Notes under the pieces: generated by a model
Databases searched by the model: none
The model's input: the letters and a program-made list of their open reading frames with translations, nothing else
Told to the model about the DNA's origin: nothing
Program-made: the position numbers and the translations under genes
Assembly: GCF_011752625.1 (NCBI RefSeq)
Contig: NZ_VWXD01000020.1
Span: 1 to 45,143 of the forward strand
DNA from: Candidatus Pantoea formicae
GTDB lineage: Bacteria > Pseudomonadota > Gammaproteobacteria > Enterobacterales > Enterobacteriaceae
Length of the DNA stretch: 45,143 bases
Direction: 5' to 3'
Shown here: piece after piece, positions 7,499-15,632 of the stretch
How positions within the stretch are numbered: the first letter of the stretch is position 1
Layout of the letters: each line of letters starts with the position of its first letter

Positions 7499-8383
7499 TT
7501 AATGACCGCTTAGCGCAACATCAATAGTTTTCAGTACCTGATGCAGCTGTGCAGCATCGACCTGGCCCGGCGCTGAAGCCGTACCCAACATACCGAAAGT
7601 CAGGTCGTCGCCAAACACTTCACCGGACAAACGGGAAATAGCACCCAATCCACCCATGGACATGGTCAGCAGCGGTTTGCGCGAATATTGATTACGAATC
7701 TGCGCAGTCGCATCGATCAGTTTCACCACATCGCCCGAATCATGCGGCATTACCGCGATTTTCAGGATATCGGCACCCATACTGTCTTGTTTACGCAGGC
7801 GGGATACGATCTCGCTGGTTGATGGCGTTTTGTGGAAGTCATGGCTGGACATCACCACTTTGATCCCTGCCTGGTGAGCCGCAGTCACCACCTGATGAAT
7901 CACGGTCGGATCGCGGAACATTTCCACATCAAGAATATCGATGAAATGGTCTTTAATCAGCGCCAGATATAACTTGCCATAATCCTTATCGTTGATCGCT
8001 TTCGCGCCACCTTCAGACTGGGTACGGAACGTCAGGATTAGCGGTTTACCCTGGACATCTGCGGCAACCTGTTTACCCAGCGCGCCAACCTGGGCGGCGT
8101 CAGTGGCAAAATTTAGGTAATCAATACGATATTCAATCAAATCGCTATCCGGGTTGGCACCGATGGCTTTCGCCTGGGCCAAAACCTGGTCGGCTGTCGC
8201 CCCCGTGGTCGGAATAATGACTTTCGGCATGCCTTCGCCAATCGCAGTCTGGCGGATAACAATCGGCTCTGCGTGACTCACGCTAATTGCAGCGGCAGAT
8301 AGGCTGGTGGCAGCGATGGCGTTACTCACGCCCATCAAGGCCAACAGCAAAGAAATCGCTAATACATTTTTACGCAAGTTCAT
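7499..8383 (-). CDS. quiB: Exported type I 3-dehydroquinate dehydratase (QuiB-like)
   Basis: This is a type I (Schiff-base) dehydroquinase converting 3-dehydroquinate to 3-dehydroshikimate. Relative to E. coli AroD (252 aa) it carries about 40 extra N-terminal residues forming a Sec signal peptide (MNLRKNVLAISLLLALMGVS, then NAIAA), so it should act in the periplasm, not in chorismate synthesis. Active-site residues are present: Glu84 (LIEYRID), His181 in SHDFHKTP and the Schiff-base lysine Lys208 (ILKIAVMP). The His-Lys spacing of 27 equals that of AroD His143/Lys170. I chose the ATG at 8383 (AGGA upstream). Last gene of the aromatic operon. The symbol follows the Acinetobacter quinate gene and is an inference from location plus partner. 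Confidence 0.85.
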   Translation of the reverse strand: MNLRKNVLAISLLLALMGVSNAIAATSLSAAAISVSHAEPIVIRQTAIGEGMPKVIIPTTGATADQVLAQAKAIGANPDSDLIEYRIDYLNFATDAAQVGALGKQVAADVQGKPLILTFRTQSEGGAKAINDKDYGKLYLALIKDHFIDILDVEMFRDPTVIHQVVTAAHQAGIKVVMSSHDFHKTPSTSEIVSRLRKQDSMGADILKIAVMPHDSGDVVKLIDATAQIRNQYSRKPLLTMSMGGLGAISRLSGEVFGDDLTFGMLGTASAPGQVDAAQLHQVLKTIDVALSGH

Positions 8384-8522
8384 GGTTTGTTCCTGTTTCG
8401 CTAATGACACACCTGACAGGATGAGAACGGCAGGGTTGCTGTCTCTTTCCGGTCGGACTATTTTTTTAATTTCAGGTGAATGCCGTCAGGTAATGCGATG
8501 TCGCAGCTTATCCAGGAAAGAG

Positions 8523-10064
8523 TTATTGCATTGGGGCTGGCTTACTTAATGGGGAGGTTGCACCGTCATTGGTGGTGGCTGTCGAGGTCACATTGGCAAC
8601 CTGCAAATCAGCATTTACCCGAGTCTGATAGTGAATGGTCCCATTGCCTTGCGCATTAATTGCGACCATCTCATAACCGAGGAAATGCTCAGCTTCATCC
8701 ATGGCAGTCTTGCTGTTGGAGAAGAACTCAATACGGTATTCCGTATTGGCTTCACCTTTGACATTACCGTCTACGGTCAGCGTGTTCTGATTACGGACGA
8801 CACGGGTAATAGCCGGGGCATGCTGGTCTTTATTCGGTGTCGGTTCACAACCGGCAACGTTACCATCAATCGCGCAGATTTTTTCCAGTTTGCTGGTGTC
8901 ATTGCTAATACCACCACCACGATTACCGATAAATGCCGCATGTTCCAGACCAGGCACATTAAATACAATCGCTCCGGCATAACCCGGTAGACAACTACCA
9001 CCGGCAAAGCAACGTTTAATCTCTTTACCGTTGCCGACCATAATATTTTCAGTGATACGGTTTACGGCGGGGCCGGAGATACGGTTAATACCAAAGCTAC
9101 CATTTTTACCCGGCTCACCCTGCGGACGAACAGAAACCGCGACGCGGTTACCGCTCATAATATTCCCCGCTACCACATTACCTGTACCACTTAAGGTTAC
9201 CGCTGAAGAAAGATTGGTGAAGGTATTATCGGCAATATAGTTACGATTACCCCAGTTCAACTGTACCCCATCGGAATAATTTTCAAAGTGGTTGTGAATC
9301 ACTTGGTTGCTATTACCCCATAACATTTCCAGACCCTGCGACGGTTCCTGATTATGTATGCTGTCCGTGGTGACAAAGTTATCCGCAATCAGATTGAATG
9401 AAGCGCCACGGGTGGCTTCCATTGCATCGCCGTTGTTAATAAAGGTATTGCGGATAATTTTATTACGCTCGGTAGTGGTTGCGGTGGAATTACCTTTGCC
9501 ATCATCACCGGTCATCATAATACCGGCACCTCCGTGGTTACCGACAATACGGTTATCTTCGATGACGTTATTTTTGGCGCGATTGATCAGGATGCCGATA
9601 CAGAAATTACGTACTTCAACCCCCCGCAAGGTGACATCATGGGTATCACGCAGGACCAGACCCGGCATAGTGGTGGTACGGACATTCGCGCCATATTGGC
9701 CGCTTACAGCCCCCGGACAGGATCGTGGATCGACTTCTTTAATGTAACCCGAACCGTCAATAGCCACATAGCTGCCATTTCTGAGAAAATCGCTGTTAAT
9801 AATTTCTACTGGCCCTTTAATTTCCGGCAAAGGTTTAATAGGTTTAATAATCAGTGGCTGGTTATTAGTGGCATGTAATTCGATGCGATAATGACCAGGG
9901 TTTTGGTTATTTTTTTCCAATGCCCAACGCAGCGTACCATTGCTGCCATCGTCAACTGGAGAAGTCACCTGTAATACTTCCTGAACCTGTGTTGCGTTAT
10001 CCGCTGCGTATGATGCCAATGGCAATAGCAAGGCTATTGCGCAAGTTATTTTATTTTTGATCAT
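8523..10064 (-). CDS. quiC: Exported beta-helix protein, probable 3-dehydroshikimate dehydratase (QuiC-like)
   Basis: A 513-residue secreted protein with a signal peptide ending ASYA. The body has right-handed parallel beta-helix (PbH1) repeats rich in N/G ladders (NNVIEDNRIVGNHGG, RNKIIRNTFINNGD, NRNYIADNTFTNLS), and a short beta-sandwich-like tail follows. Segments such as GTLRWALE, CPGAVSGQYGANVRT, FCIGILINRAKNN and IMMTGDDGKGNSTATTT match what I remember of Acinetobacter QuiC, the periplasmic enzyme turning 3-dehydroshikimate into protocatechuate. The neighbour 140 bp downstream is the exported dehydroquinase that makes its substrate, which supports the call. A generic beta-helix carbohydrate-active protein is the alternative. 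Confidence 0.72.
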   Translation of the reverse strand: MIKNKITCAIALLLPLASYAADNATQVQEVLQVTSPVDDGSNGTLRWALEKNNQNPGHYRIELHATNNQPLIIKPIKPLPEIKGPVEIINSDFLRNGSYVAIDGSGYIKEVDPRSCPGAVSGQYGANVRTTTMPGLVLRDTHDVTLRGVEVRNFCIGILINRAKNNVIEDNRIVGNHGGAGIMMTGDDGKGNSTATTTERNKIIRNTFINNGDAMEATRGASFNLIADNFVTTDSIHNQEPSQGLEMLWGNSNQVIHNHFENYSDGVQLNWGNRNYIADNTFTNLSSAVTLSGTGNVVAGNIMSGNRVAVSVRPQGEPGKNGSFGINRISGPAVNRITENIMVGNGKEIKRCFAGGSCLPGYAGAIVFNVPGLEHAAFIGNRGGGISNDTSKLEKICAIDGNVAGCEPTPNKDQHAPAITRVVRNQNTLTVDGNVKGEANTEYRIEFFSNSKTAMDEAEHFLGYEMVAINAQGNGTIHYQTRVNADLQVANVTSTATTNDGATSPLSKPAPMQ

Positions 10065-10172
10065 GATAAATTCCGATCTTGTTTAAGATACCGTAAAGTT
10101 AATCATCCATTTCCGGCCCCTGGATTTATAACATTTCCATCTCATCTATACTCTGTTACTTACATTCCTCCC

Positions 10173-10892
10173 TTAAAAGAAACTGGTCCATAGCGAAGAG
10201 ATCGGCATGGCTAAAACCAGCGCAGGTAACATATTTGCCACCGGGAAGATTTTAATTCCGCAAATACGGAAGCCAGTCGCAAACATTAATACACCCCCGA
10301 CCGCCGAGAAATCTGCCTGCATCGCTGGAGTGGTCAGCGGTAAAATAAATACCGCACCATAGGCCAGCAGTAGTTGAATAATTAACTGAGGCACCGCAAC
10401 CACGGCTACAGCAAAACCCAAAGAGGTGGCAAAGATTGCGGCAGTGAACAGATCAAGGAACGATTTCGCAATCAGGACGCTGGTATCTCCGGTCATGCCT
10501 TCATGCATTGAACCGAATATCCCGGTGCCGCTGGCGCAAAACAGCACGATAATCGCCACATAACTTTGCAGAAATTGTTCCTGCGACTCCTGATCCTGCG
10601 CACCTGAACTGACAAACATCTCCACCAGCCCACGAGCCTTGCTGCCCAGCTTGCCAATGCCTTTCTCGAGATAACACATCTCACCGAGCAGTGCGCCTAG
10701 GATCACTGATAGCACCATCACCGGCATATGACTGACTTTCACCACCAGCACAATCCCCATACACATGGAGGCAGCGCCGAAGATCAACGGCATGGAGGTT
10801 CTGATACGCTCGGGCAAGCGTGAACTGAGCAACGCACCGACGATGCCGCCAATCAATACCGCAGAGCCATTAATATAGGGTCCAATTATCAC
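10173..10892 (-). CDS. DUF554 family membrane protein
   Basis: A 239-residue polytopic membrane protein of the DUF554 (YqgA/YdfK) family, with about seven hydrophobic segments and the family's glycine-rich start (GPYINGSAVLIGGIVGALL). The start is a GTG whose GTGA overlaps the TGA of the prenyltransferase gene upstream, so the two are translationally coupled. The family has no settled function. Its fixed place between the decarboxylase pair and the two periplasmic dehydratases suggests a role in moving an aromatic acid or product, but that is inference. The 108 bp between this gene and the beta-helix gene show no clear promoter or terminator. Confidence 0.8.
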   Translation of the reverse strand: MIIGPYINGSAVLIGGIVGALLSSRLPERIRTSMPLIFGAASMCMGIVLVVKVSHMPVMVLSVILGALLGEMCYLEKGIGKLGSKARGLVEMFVSSGAQDQESQEQFLQSYVAIIVLFCASGTGIFGSMHEGMTGDTSVLIAKSFLDLFTAAIFATSLGFAVAVVAVPQLIIQLLLAYGAVFILPLTTPAMQADFSAVGGVLMFATGFRICGIKIFPVANMLPALVLAMPISSLWTSFF

Positions 10893-11509
10893 GATTGATT
10901 ACTCCTGGTCATTAAAGTCACGTCTTCTCCCCAACGCGGCAGATCGGCGCAATCCAGATCCATCAGCCCCAGAGCGCGTGCAACGCTATGTGCAATAATC
11001 TCTTCCACACTTTGCGGCTTGGCATACAGTGCAGGCACCGGAGGAAAAACAATCGCGCCGGATTCGGTCGCCTGTTGCATATTGCGAATATGACCCAGAT
11101 GGAGCGGGGTTTCCCGCACCATCAGGACCAGCCTGCGCCGCTCTTTTAATACCACATCAGCAGCACGCGTCAGCAGATTGTCGGTCAGGCCGTTGGCGAT
11201 AGCCGCCAGGGTGTGCATCGAACAGGGTGCCACCAACATGCCGAGAGTACGGAATGAACCGCTGGCGATCGCCGCCCCTACAGCACGGATGGGATAAACC
11301 ACATCGGCCAACTCCGCCACATCCTCTGCGCTGAGGTTGGTTTCATGTTCACGATTAAGGTGCCCTGCGGGAGAGATCACCAGATGGCTCTCCACATCCA
11401 ACTGACGTAAATAGCGCAATGCCTGAACGCCATAACAAAAACCTGAGGCACCGCTAATGCCCACAATCACCCGAGGTTTACCACTGTTGCGAATTACAGC
11501 CCCTGACAT
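10889..11509 (-). CDS. UbiX/Pad1-type flavin prenyltransferase
   Basis: Makes prenylated FMN, the cofactor of UbiD-type decarboxylases, from FMN and a dimethylallyl phosphate. 206 residues; the N-terminal nucleotide-binding segment VIVGISGASGFCYGVQAL, the central MLVAPCSMHTLAAIANGL, then VLKERRRLVLMVRETPLHLGHIRNM and FPPVPALYAKP are classic UbiX/Pad1 motifs. It starts nine bases after the decarboxylase stop with AAGGAGG in between. Because ubiquinone synthesis normally has its own ubiX, this is probably a dedicated second copy of the VdcB/KpdB/LpdB kind. Confidence 0.92.
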   Translation of the reverse strand: MSGAVIRNSGKPRVIVGISGASGFCYGVQALRYLRQLDVESHLVISPAGHLNREHETNLSAEDVAELADVVYPIRAVGAAIASGSFRTLGMLVAPCSMHTLAAIANGLTDNLLTRAADVVLKERRRLVLMVRETPLHLGHIRNMQQATESGAIVFPPVPALYAKPQSVEEIIAHSVARALGLMDLDCADLPRWGEDVTLMTRSNQS

Positions 11510-11518
11510 GCTGCCTCC

Positions 11519-13006
11519 TTATTTTTTGTTAAAACCTGGGATAAAACGATTCACATCCACTTCGAGAAACTCACTGCGGTGGAAATTTGCTTTCAGGTGA
11601 TAAGGCACGGTGCAGTCAAAAATCGCTTTGCAGGCAATACCGTGGTCACGCACTGACGGGCTGTAATCTGGATCGGATGACGGATCGAGCGGATGGCAGC
11701 GCACGCCAGGAATCGTCACGGTATCAATATCGGCCTGATAGCGAGTGGTCATCGCCCACATCACGTCATTGATATCGAATACATCGACGTCTTCATCCAC
11801 CAGCATCACATGTTTCAGCTCGGAGAAGGCGGCGAAGGCCAGCAGTGCCGCCTGACGCTGACGTCCTTCATCAACCGGAGTACGTTTTTTCACCTGTAAT
11901 ACCGCCAGATACTTACCGGTGCCCGGACTTGGGCAGTGTACAGTCTGTACAAAGCCAGGTAGCGCACGTTCCACCATTTGCATAATGCTGGCTTCGGTCG
12001 GGATACCGGCCATGTTGGTATGTTCATCGCTTGGACCGATACAGGTTTGCAGAATCGGTGAACGCCGATGGGTGATGGCTTTCACTTTAATCACCGGAAC
12101 CGCGGCCTGGGCTGCGCCGGTATAACCTGGGAATTCAGGCATGGCTTTACCGGAGTTGGTGTTCTGGTCTTCTCGCACACGCACGCCTGGCAGCAGTTCA
12201 CCTTCAATCACCACTTCGGCATTAGCGATACCCAGCGCTTTTACGGTCAGACATTCGGTTAATTCAACCGCCTGGTTGCGCAGGCTACCGGCGATGGACA
12301 GCTCATCAAAGCCCAGCGGTGTTGTTGGCGGCTCAAAACAGGCACCAATCTCGATCGCGGGATCGACACCGATGCTGATAGAAATCGGCAGCGGTTTACC
12401 AGCGGCTTCCGCTTTCTGACGGAAGGTATCCAGATGGCGACCCGGCACGAAATACATGGAAATTTCGTCTTTGCTCTGTACGCACAGACGGTGGATGGTG
12501 ACATCGTGCTCGCCGGTTTCAGGATCAGCGGCATAACACATACCCAAGGTGAAATACGGACCGGCATCTTCCGGGGTATTGGTCGGTGCAGGCAGAATTT
12601 TCAGAATATCAAAATCCGGGTCGCTAGCCAGATGAACCACTTCCTGGCAGGCTGCCTTTTCACGCGGGATAACAATCGGTGCGATCGGGTTAGCGACGGA
12701 ATCTTTCAACATAAATGCAAGGTTTTCCGGGGTGGTGCCAAACAGGCGCGCCACACGTTTACGTGATGAAAGCAGGCCGATAAGCACACGCATATCGTTG
12801 TAGCCTTCGATTTTGTTGAAAATCATCGCCGGACCGATTTGCGTTGGACGTTTCACTGTACCGTGAGCGCCAACATAGCGGTAAACGCCGGATAATTCCG
12901 CGATAGGGTTTACGGGTTCATCGGTATAGATCAATTCATCATCGTACTGGCTTAATACTTCCAGTGCGGAACGCAAATCAGTGACTTTCGTTTGCTTAAC
13001 AGACAT
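11519..13006 (-). CDS. UbiD-family hydroxyarylic acid decarboxylase (protocatechuate or gallate)
   Basis: Prenyl-FMN-dependent non-oxidative decarboxylase, 495 residues. It resembles Klebsiella AroY (protocatechuate -> catechol) and Lactobacillus LpdC (gallate -> pyrogallol). Shared segments are ELSGVYRYVGAHGTVKRPT, PAPTNTPEDAGP, DVTIHRL (168-174), FEPPTTPLGFDELSIAG, IEGELLPGVRVRED (acidic Glu268 region), MPEFPGY, MAGIPTEASI and VDEDVDVFDINDVMWAMTTR. I chose the ATG at 13006 (GAGGGA upstream) over the longer 13066 start. First gene of the operon, divergent from a LysR gene. No small VdcD/LpdD-type subunit gene follows. Local protocatechuate-forming enzymes favour protocatechuate as substrate, but a gallate decarboxylase is known from Pantoea. 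Confidence 0.88.
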   Translation of the reverse strand: MSVKQTKVTDLRSALEVLSQYDDELIYTDEPVNPIAELSGVYRYVGAHGTVKRPTQIGPAMIFNKIEGYNDMRVLIGLLSSRKRVARLFGTTPENLAFMLKDSVANPIAPIVIPREKAACQEVVHLASDPDFDILKILPAPTNTPEDAGPYFTLGMCYAADPETGEHDVTIHRLCVQSKDEISMYFVPGRHLDTFRQKAEAAGKPLPISISIGVDPAIEIGACFEPPTTPLGFDELSIAGSLRNQAVELTECLTVKALGIANAEVVIEGELLPGVRVREDQNTNSGKAMPEFPGYTGAAQAAVPVIKVKAITHRRSPILQTCIGPSDEHTNMAGIPTEASIMQMVERALPGFVQTVHCPSPGTGKYLAVLQVKKRTPVDEGRQRQAALLAFAAFSELKHVMLVDEDVDVFDINDVMWAMTTRYQADIDTVTIPGVRCHPLDPSSDPDYSPSVRDHGIACKAIFDCTVPYHLKANFHRSEFLEVDVNRFIPGFNKK

Positions 13007-13177
13007 ATCAATGTCCCTCTTAATCGTGGTAATCGGTGATGCAGCAGCGCAGACAAACGCAGGCACACCTTGAGTAAAAAAGCAGGCAATTCAGTGACAT
13101 AAAATCTGAACATCCCGTCATTGCCCTCACAGTTTTAGAGGATCAGTGATAAGAGTCCAATAATAATACCGGTGGTT

Positions 13178-13197
13178 TTGATAAGGAGTTATTATCA
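13178..13197. promoter_or_regulatory. Candidate LysR-type operator between decarboxylase and regulator
   Basis: TGATAA (13179-13184) and TTATTATCA (13189-13197) form an A/T-rich dyad just upstream of the LysR gene in a divergent intergenic region, the usual place for LysR binding. Another GATAA lies at 13147-13151. Assignment is by position and symmetry only. Confidence 0.35.
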
Positions 13198-13218
13198 GTA
13201 AAAATCAGGAGAGAACCG

Positions 13219-14106
13219 ATGGATTACCGGCATTTACACGCATTCGTGGTACTGGCAGAGGAGCTACATTTCGGCAAGGCAGCACTGCGCCTGAATATCG
13301 CTCAACCGGCGTTAAGTCAATACATTAAGGCACTGGAAAAGGAGTTGGAATTCGCACTATTCACCCGTGACAGGCGGCATGTGGCGCTGACCTTCGAAGG
13401 CGAACAGTTGGTGGAGGATGCACGCATTGCGTCAAGCCATTACGTGAAGTTTCGCGATAATGCCCGCAGCTTACGCCTCGGTTATCGTGGGCAGATCAAG
13501 CTCGGTTATGTTGGGTCTTCCATCCTCGACCCGGCGCTGACGCTGTTAATTAACGGTTACCGCAAGCGTAAACCAGGCATTGATATCATGATTGAAGAAC
13601 GCAATGTTCACGAACAACTTACACTTTTGTTAACTAATCAAATAGATGTCGCCCTGGTTCGCTCGCCTGTGCCACGATATGATCAGCTGGAATATCTCGA
13701 TCTTGCCACCCGTCCGCTGATTGCGGTTCTACCACGCAGCCATGCGCTGGCCTGCCAACCGCGCATTGCGCTCTCACAACTCGCTACTGAACCGTTCATG
13801 ATGCAGGAAGATCCACCTGGCGTCGGGCTTGGCTGGTCGGCACTGAACGCGTGTCAGTTGGCAGGATTTGTGCCGCAGAAAATCCAGCCGACCCATGATG
13901 TCTCGGTAGCAATAGGTTTAGTTTCGATGGGGATGGGCGTCACGCTGGTGCCTGAAACCCAGCGTTCGGTGATGATACCGGACGTCAGCTACTGCTTTTT
14001 ACAGGATCAGTACGCCACCTCCACGCTAACCATGAGCTGGCAGCGGGAGGTAAAAAACAAGGCGTTACACGACTTTATCCAGTTTGCCAAGGAGCTGACA
14101 CAGTAG
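13219..14106 (+). CDS. LysR-type regulator of the aromatic cluster
   Basis: 295 residues with the N-terminal winged HTH (DYRHLHAFVVLAEELHFGKAA, LNIAQPALSQYIKALEKELE) and a type-2 periplasmic-binding-like effector domain. The HFGKAA... start and the RRHVALTFEG segment are those of the CatM/BenM-like branch, whose ligands are often aromatic acids or muconates. It is transcribed away from the decarboxylase operon over about 210 bp and is the natural candidate to control it. The ATG has AGGAGA upstream. Ligand not readable from sequence. Confidence 0.88.
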   Translation: MDYRHLHAFVVLAEELHFGKAALRLNIAQPALSQYIKALEKELEFALFTRDRRHVALTFEGEQLVEDARIASSHYVKFRDNARSLRLGYRGQIKLGYVGSSILDPALTLLINGYRKRKPGIDIMIEERNVHEQLTLLLTNQIDVALVRSPVPRYDQLEYLDLATRPLIAVLPRSHALACQPRIALSQLATEPFMMQEDPPGVGLGWSALNACQLAGFVPQKIQPTHDVSVAIGLVSMGMGVTLVPETQRSVMIPDVSYCFLQDQYATSTLTMSWQREVKNKALHDFIQFAKELTQ

Positions 14107-14241
14107 TCAGACGCTAAGCAATTGTTGCGGCGACAAGCTTGTACCGCCCTACAGCACCCGCGGGTTGCGCGCAAACCTGAATTAAAGTTCGCCACTCTGC
14201 CGCCGATATCACGTAAGGAATCCATCAATCAGGGAATAACG

Positions 14242-15054
14242 ATGTCCCTCCAACGCAATATCCTGGCTTCCATGATGTTACTCGGCGCAATCTCTCCGGC
14301 TATGGCCGCTTCTTTTGACTGCGCCCGCGCCAGCACTGCACAGGAAAAACTTATTTGCCAGAATCCGCAGCTCTCGGCATTGGATGAAGCCTTAGCCGCT
14401 GCTTATCGCAAAAAAATGTCTGGTCTTACCGGCCCCGATGCAGCGCAGTTAAAACAATCACAACGCGAATGGCTGAAACAATTACACAACCATGGCATCC
14501 AAGTGGGCCAATTACAGGCGGACTACCAGCAACGTATCGCGGCACTCATCGGTGCAGCTACTGCGCCTGTGGTTGAAAACAAAGCACCGGTCGCGCATAC
14601 GCCAACCGCAGCAGTGACGTCTGTACCGGAGCAGCCGATCACCACGACTTATTATATCTATTATCAAGGCTCCACCACGCCGGAACCCTATACCCCACTT
14701 CGCCGCACCAATGTTACCCATGTGATGCCACCCGATGCGGTCATTATCCGCACTGGCACTTATAAATGCGGCTTCAATAATATCCCGGACCCGGCCAACG
14801 GTACCGCCTACACTCTGGTTGCTCTTCAGGTCGGAACAGATAGTATCAATATGCTTAATCAACATTTTCAGTTGATGCAGACTCAGCATCAGCCTAAAGA
14901 CCCTAAGCGCAATGTTCCCTCGTATATGAGGAAGGAGTTTCGCTCTGCCGATAACCAGACCATTATTACGCAGCAATTCGATGAGTTTCATCTGATATTT
15001 ACTGGCGAAATTAAGGGCATAAAGGTCAAGAAAGCATGCGAGTTTGACCACTAG
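14242..15054 (+). CDS. Exported protein with LprI-like (DUF1311) N-terminal domain
   Basis: 270 residues. A signal peptide (MSLQRNILASMMLLGAIS, cleavage after AMA) is followed by an LprI-like domain with the typical pattern FDCARASTAQEKLICQNPQLSALDEALAAAYR and QREWLKQ (about residues 24-100). Proteins with this domain include lysozyme inhibitors and envelope-stress proteins. A Pro/Thr-rich linker follows (about 110-150), then a unique C-terminal domain with two cysteines (YKCGF, KKACEF) that may form a disulfide. I chose the ATG at 14242 behind AGGGA. Role unknown. Confidence 0.75.
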   Translation: MSLQRNILASMMLLGAISPAMAASFDCARASTAQEKLICQNPQLSALDEALAAAYRKKMSGLTGPDAAQLKQSQREWLKQLHNHGIQVGQLQADYQQRIAALIGAATAPVVENKAPVAHTPTAAVTSVPEQPITTTYYIYYQGSTTPEPYTPLRRTNVTHVMPPDAVIIRTGTYKCGFNNIPDPANGTAYTLVALQVGTDSINMLNQHFQLMQTQHQPKDPKRNVPSYMRKEFRSADNQTIITQQFDEFHLIFTGEIKGIKVKKACEFDH

Positions 15055-15406
15055 AGAGTAGGCTCATACAGGAGCAAGGTGACGGAAAGATCGGTACACA
15101 CCCAGCTCGCCGCTCCGTCAACATGAAAATCGTAGGTTTCCCCTTCTCAAAGCGATTCAACAGCGAGGTGGAAATCGTGCGCGGAAGTGCTGCGGAAAAG
15201 AACATCGGGTTGTTGTTCAGTGCCTGCAATACCGCCGCATGCAAACGATCGTACAGGCAGTACGGGTATCGATTTGCTGGTTGTCTTCTACCATGGCCCC
15301 TAATTAACAACCGTTAGCCGGCCATCGACCCACTCGCCCTGCTGCAGCAGGGTACTAAAACTGGCGACATCTTCCGGTGTCAGGTCGGCGAAATGTGAAA
15401 CATCAT
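15051..15406 (-). pseudogene. PKHD-type Fe(II)/2-oxoglutarate hydroxylase (YbiX/PiuC), broken
   Basis: Read across frames on the minus strand, the region spells the N-terminal half of the YbiX/PiuC family. The pieces in order are MMFHIS, DLTPEDVASFSTLLQQGEWVDGRL, GAMVEDNQQIDTRT, YDRLHAAVLQALNNNPMFF, SAALPRTISTSLLNRFEKG, then ETYDFHVDGA with the iron-ligand H-x-D, and TDLSVTLLLYEP. At least four frameshifts separate these pieces. The C-terminal ~110 residues are missing where the LprI-like gene now ends. Family members sit next to TonB-dependent iron receptors, none of which remains here. Confidence 0.82.
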
Positions 15407-15572
15407 CGCAGTATTCTTTCTGAAAAAATGATGCACAACGGCCCATATTAAACGCTTAGAAATGCACGTTGGCGGCCAATAGCTTACCCGAATGATAACG
15501 GTCACCACTCCATCACCAGGAGTGGTTAAGGTGTTCTCAACAAAGCCCTCTTGGTCAGAAATGTAAAACACA

Positions 15573-15606
15573 AAAAGCCCGCTCTGGTTTCCCTGAGCGG
15601 GCTTTT
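15573..15606. terminator. Intrinsic terminator after MFS gene
   Basis: AAAAGCCCGCTC (15573-15584) and GAGCGGGCTTTT (15595-15606) form a 12-bp stem with a 10-nt loop, A/T tracts on both sides. It lies just past the stop of the minus-strand MFS gene. Between it and the broken hydroxylase (15407-15570) I see no gene. Confidence 0.88.
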
Positions 15607-15632
15607 GCCATTCTTAAAATGTCTTCTTTATA

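Noticed and set aside
15407..15571. Possible TonB-receptor C-terminal remnant upstream of the broken hydroxylase
   Set aside because: Expected from synteny of YbiX-type genes, but no frame gave a convincing receptor ending.
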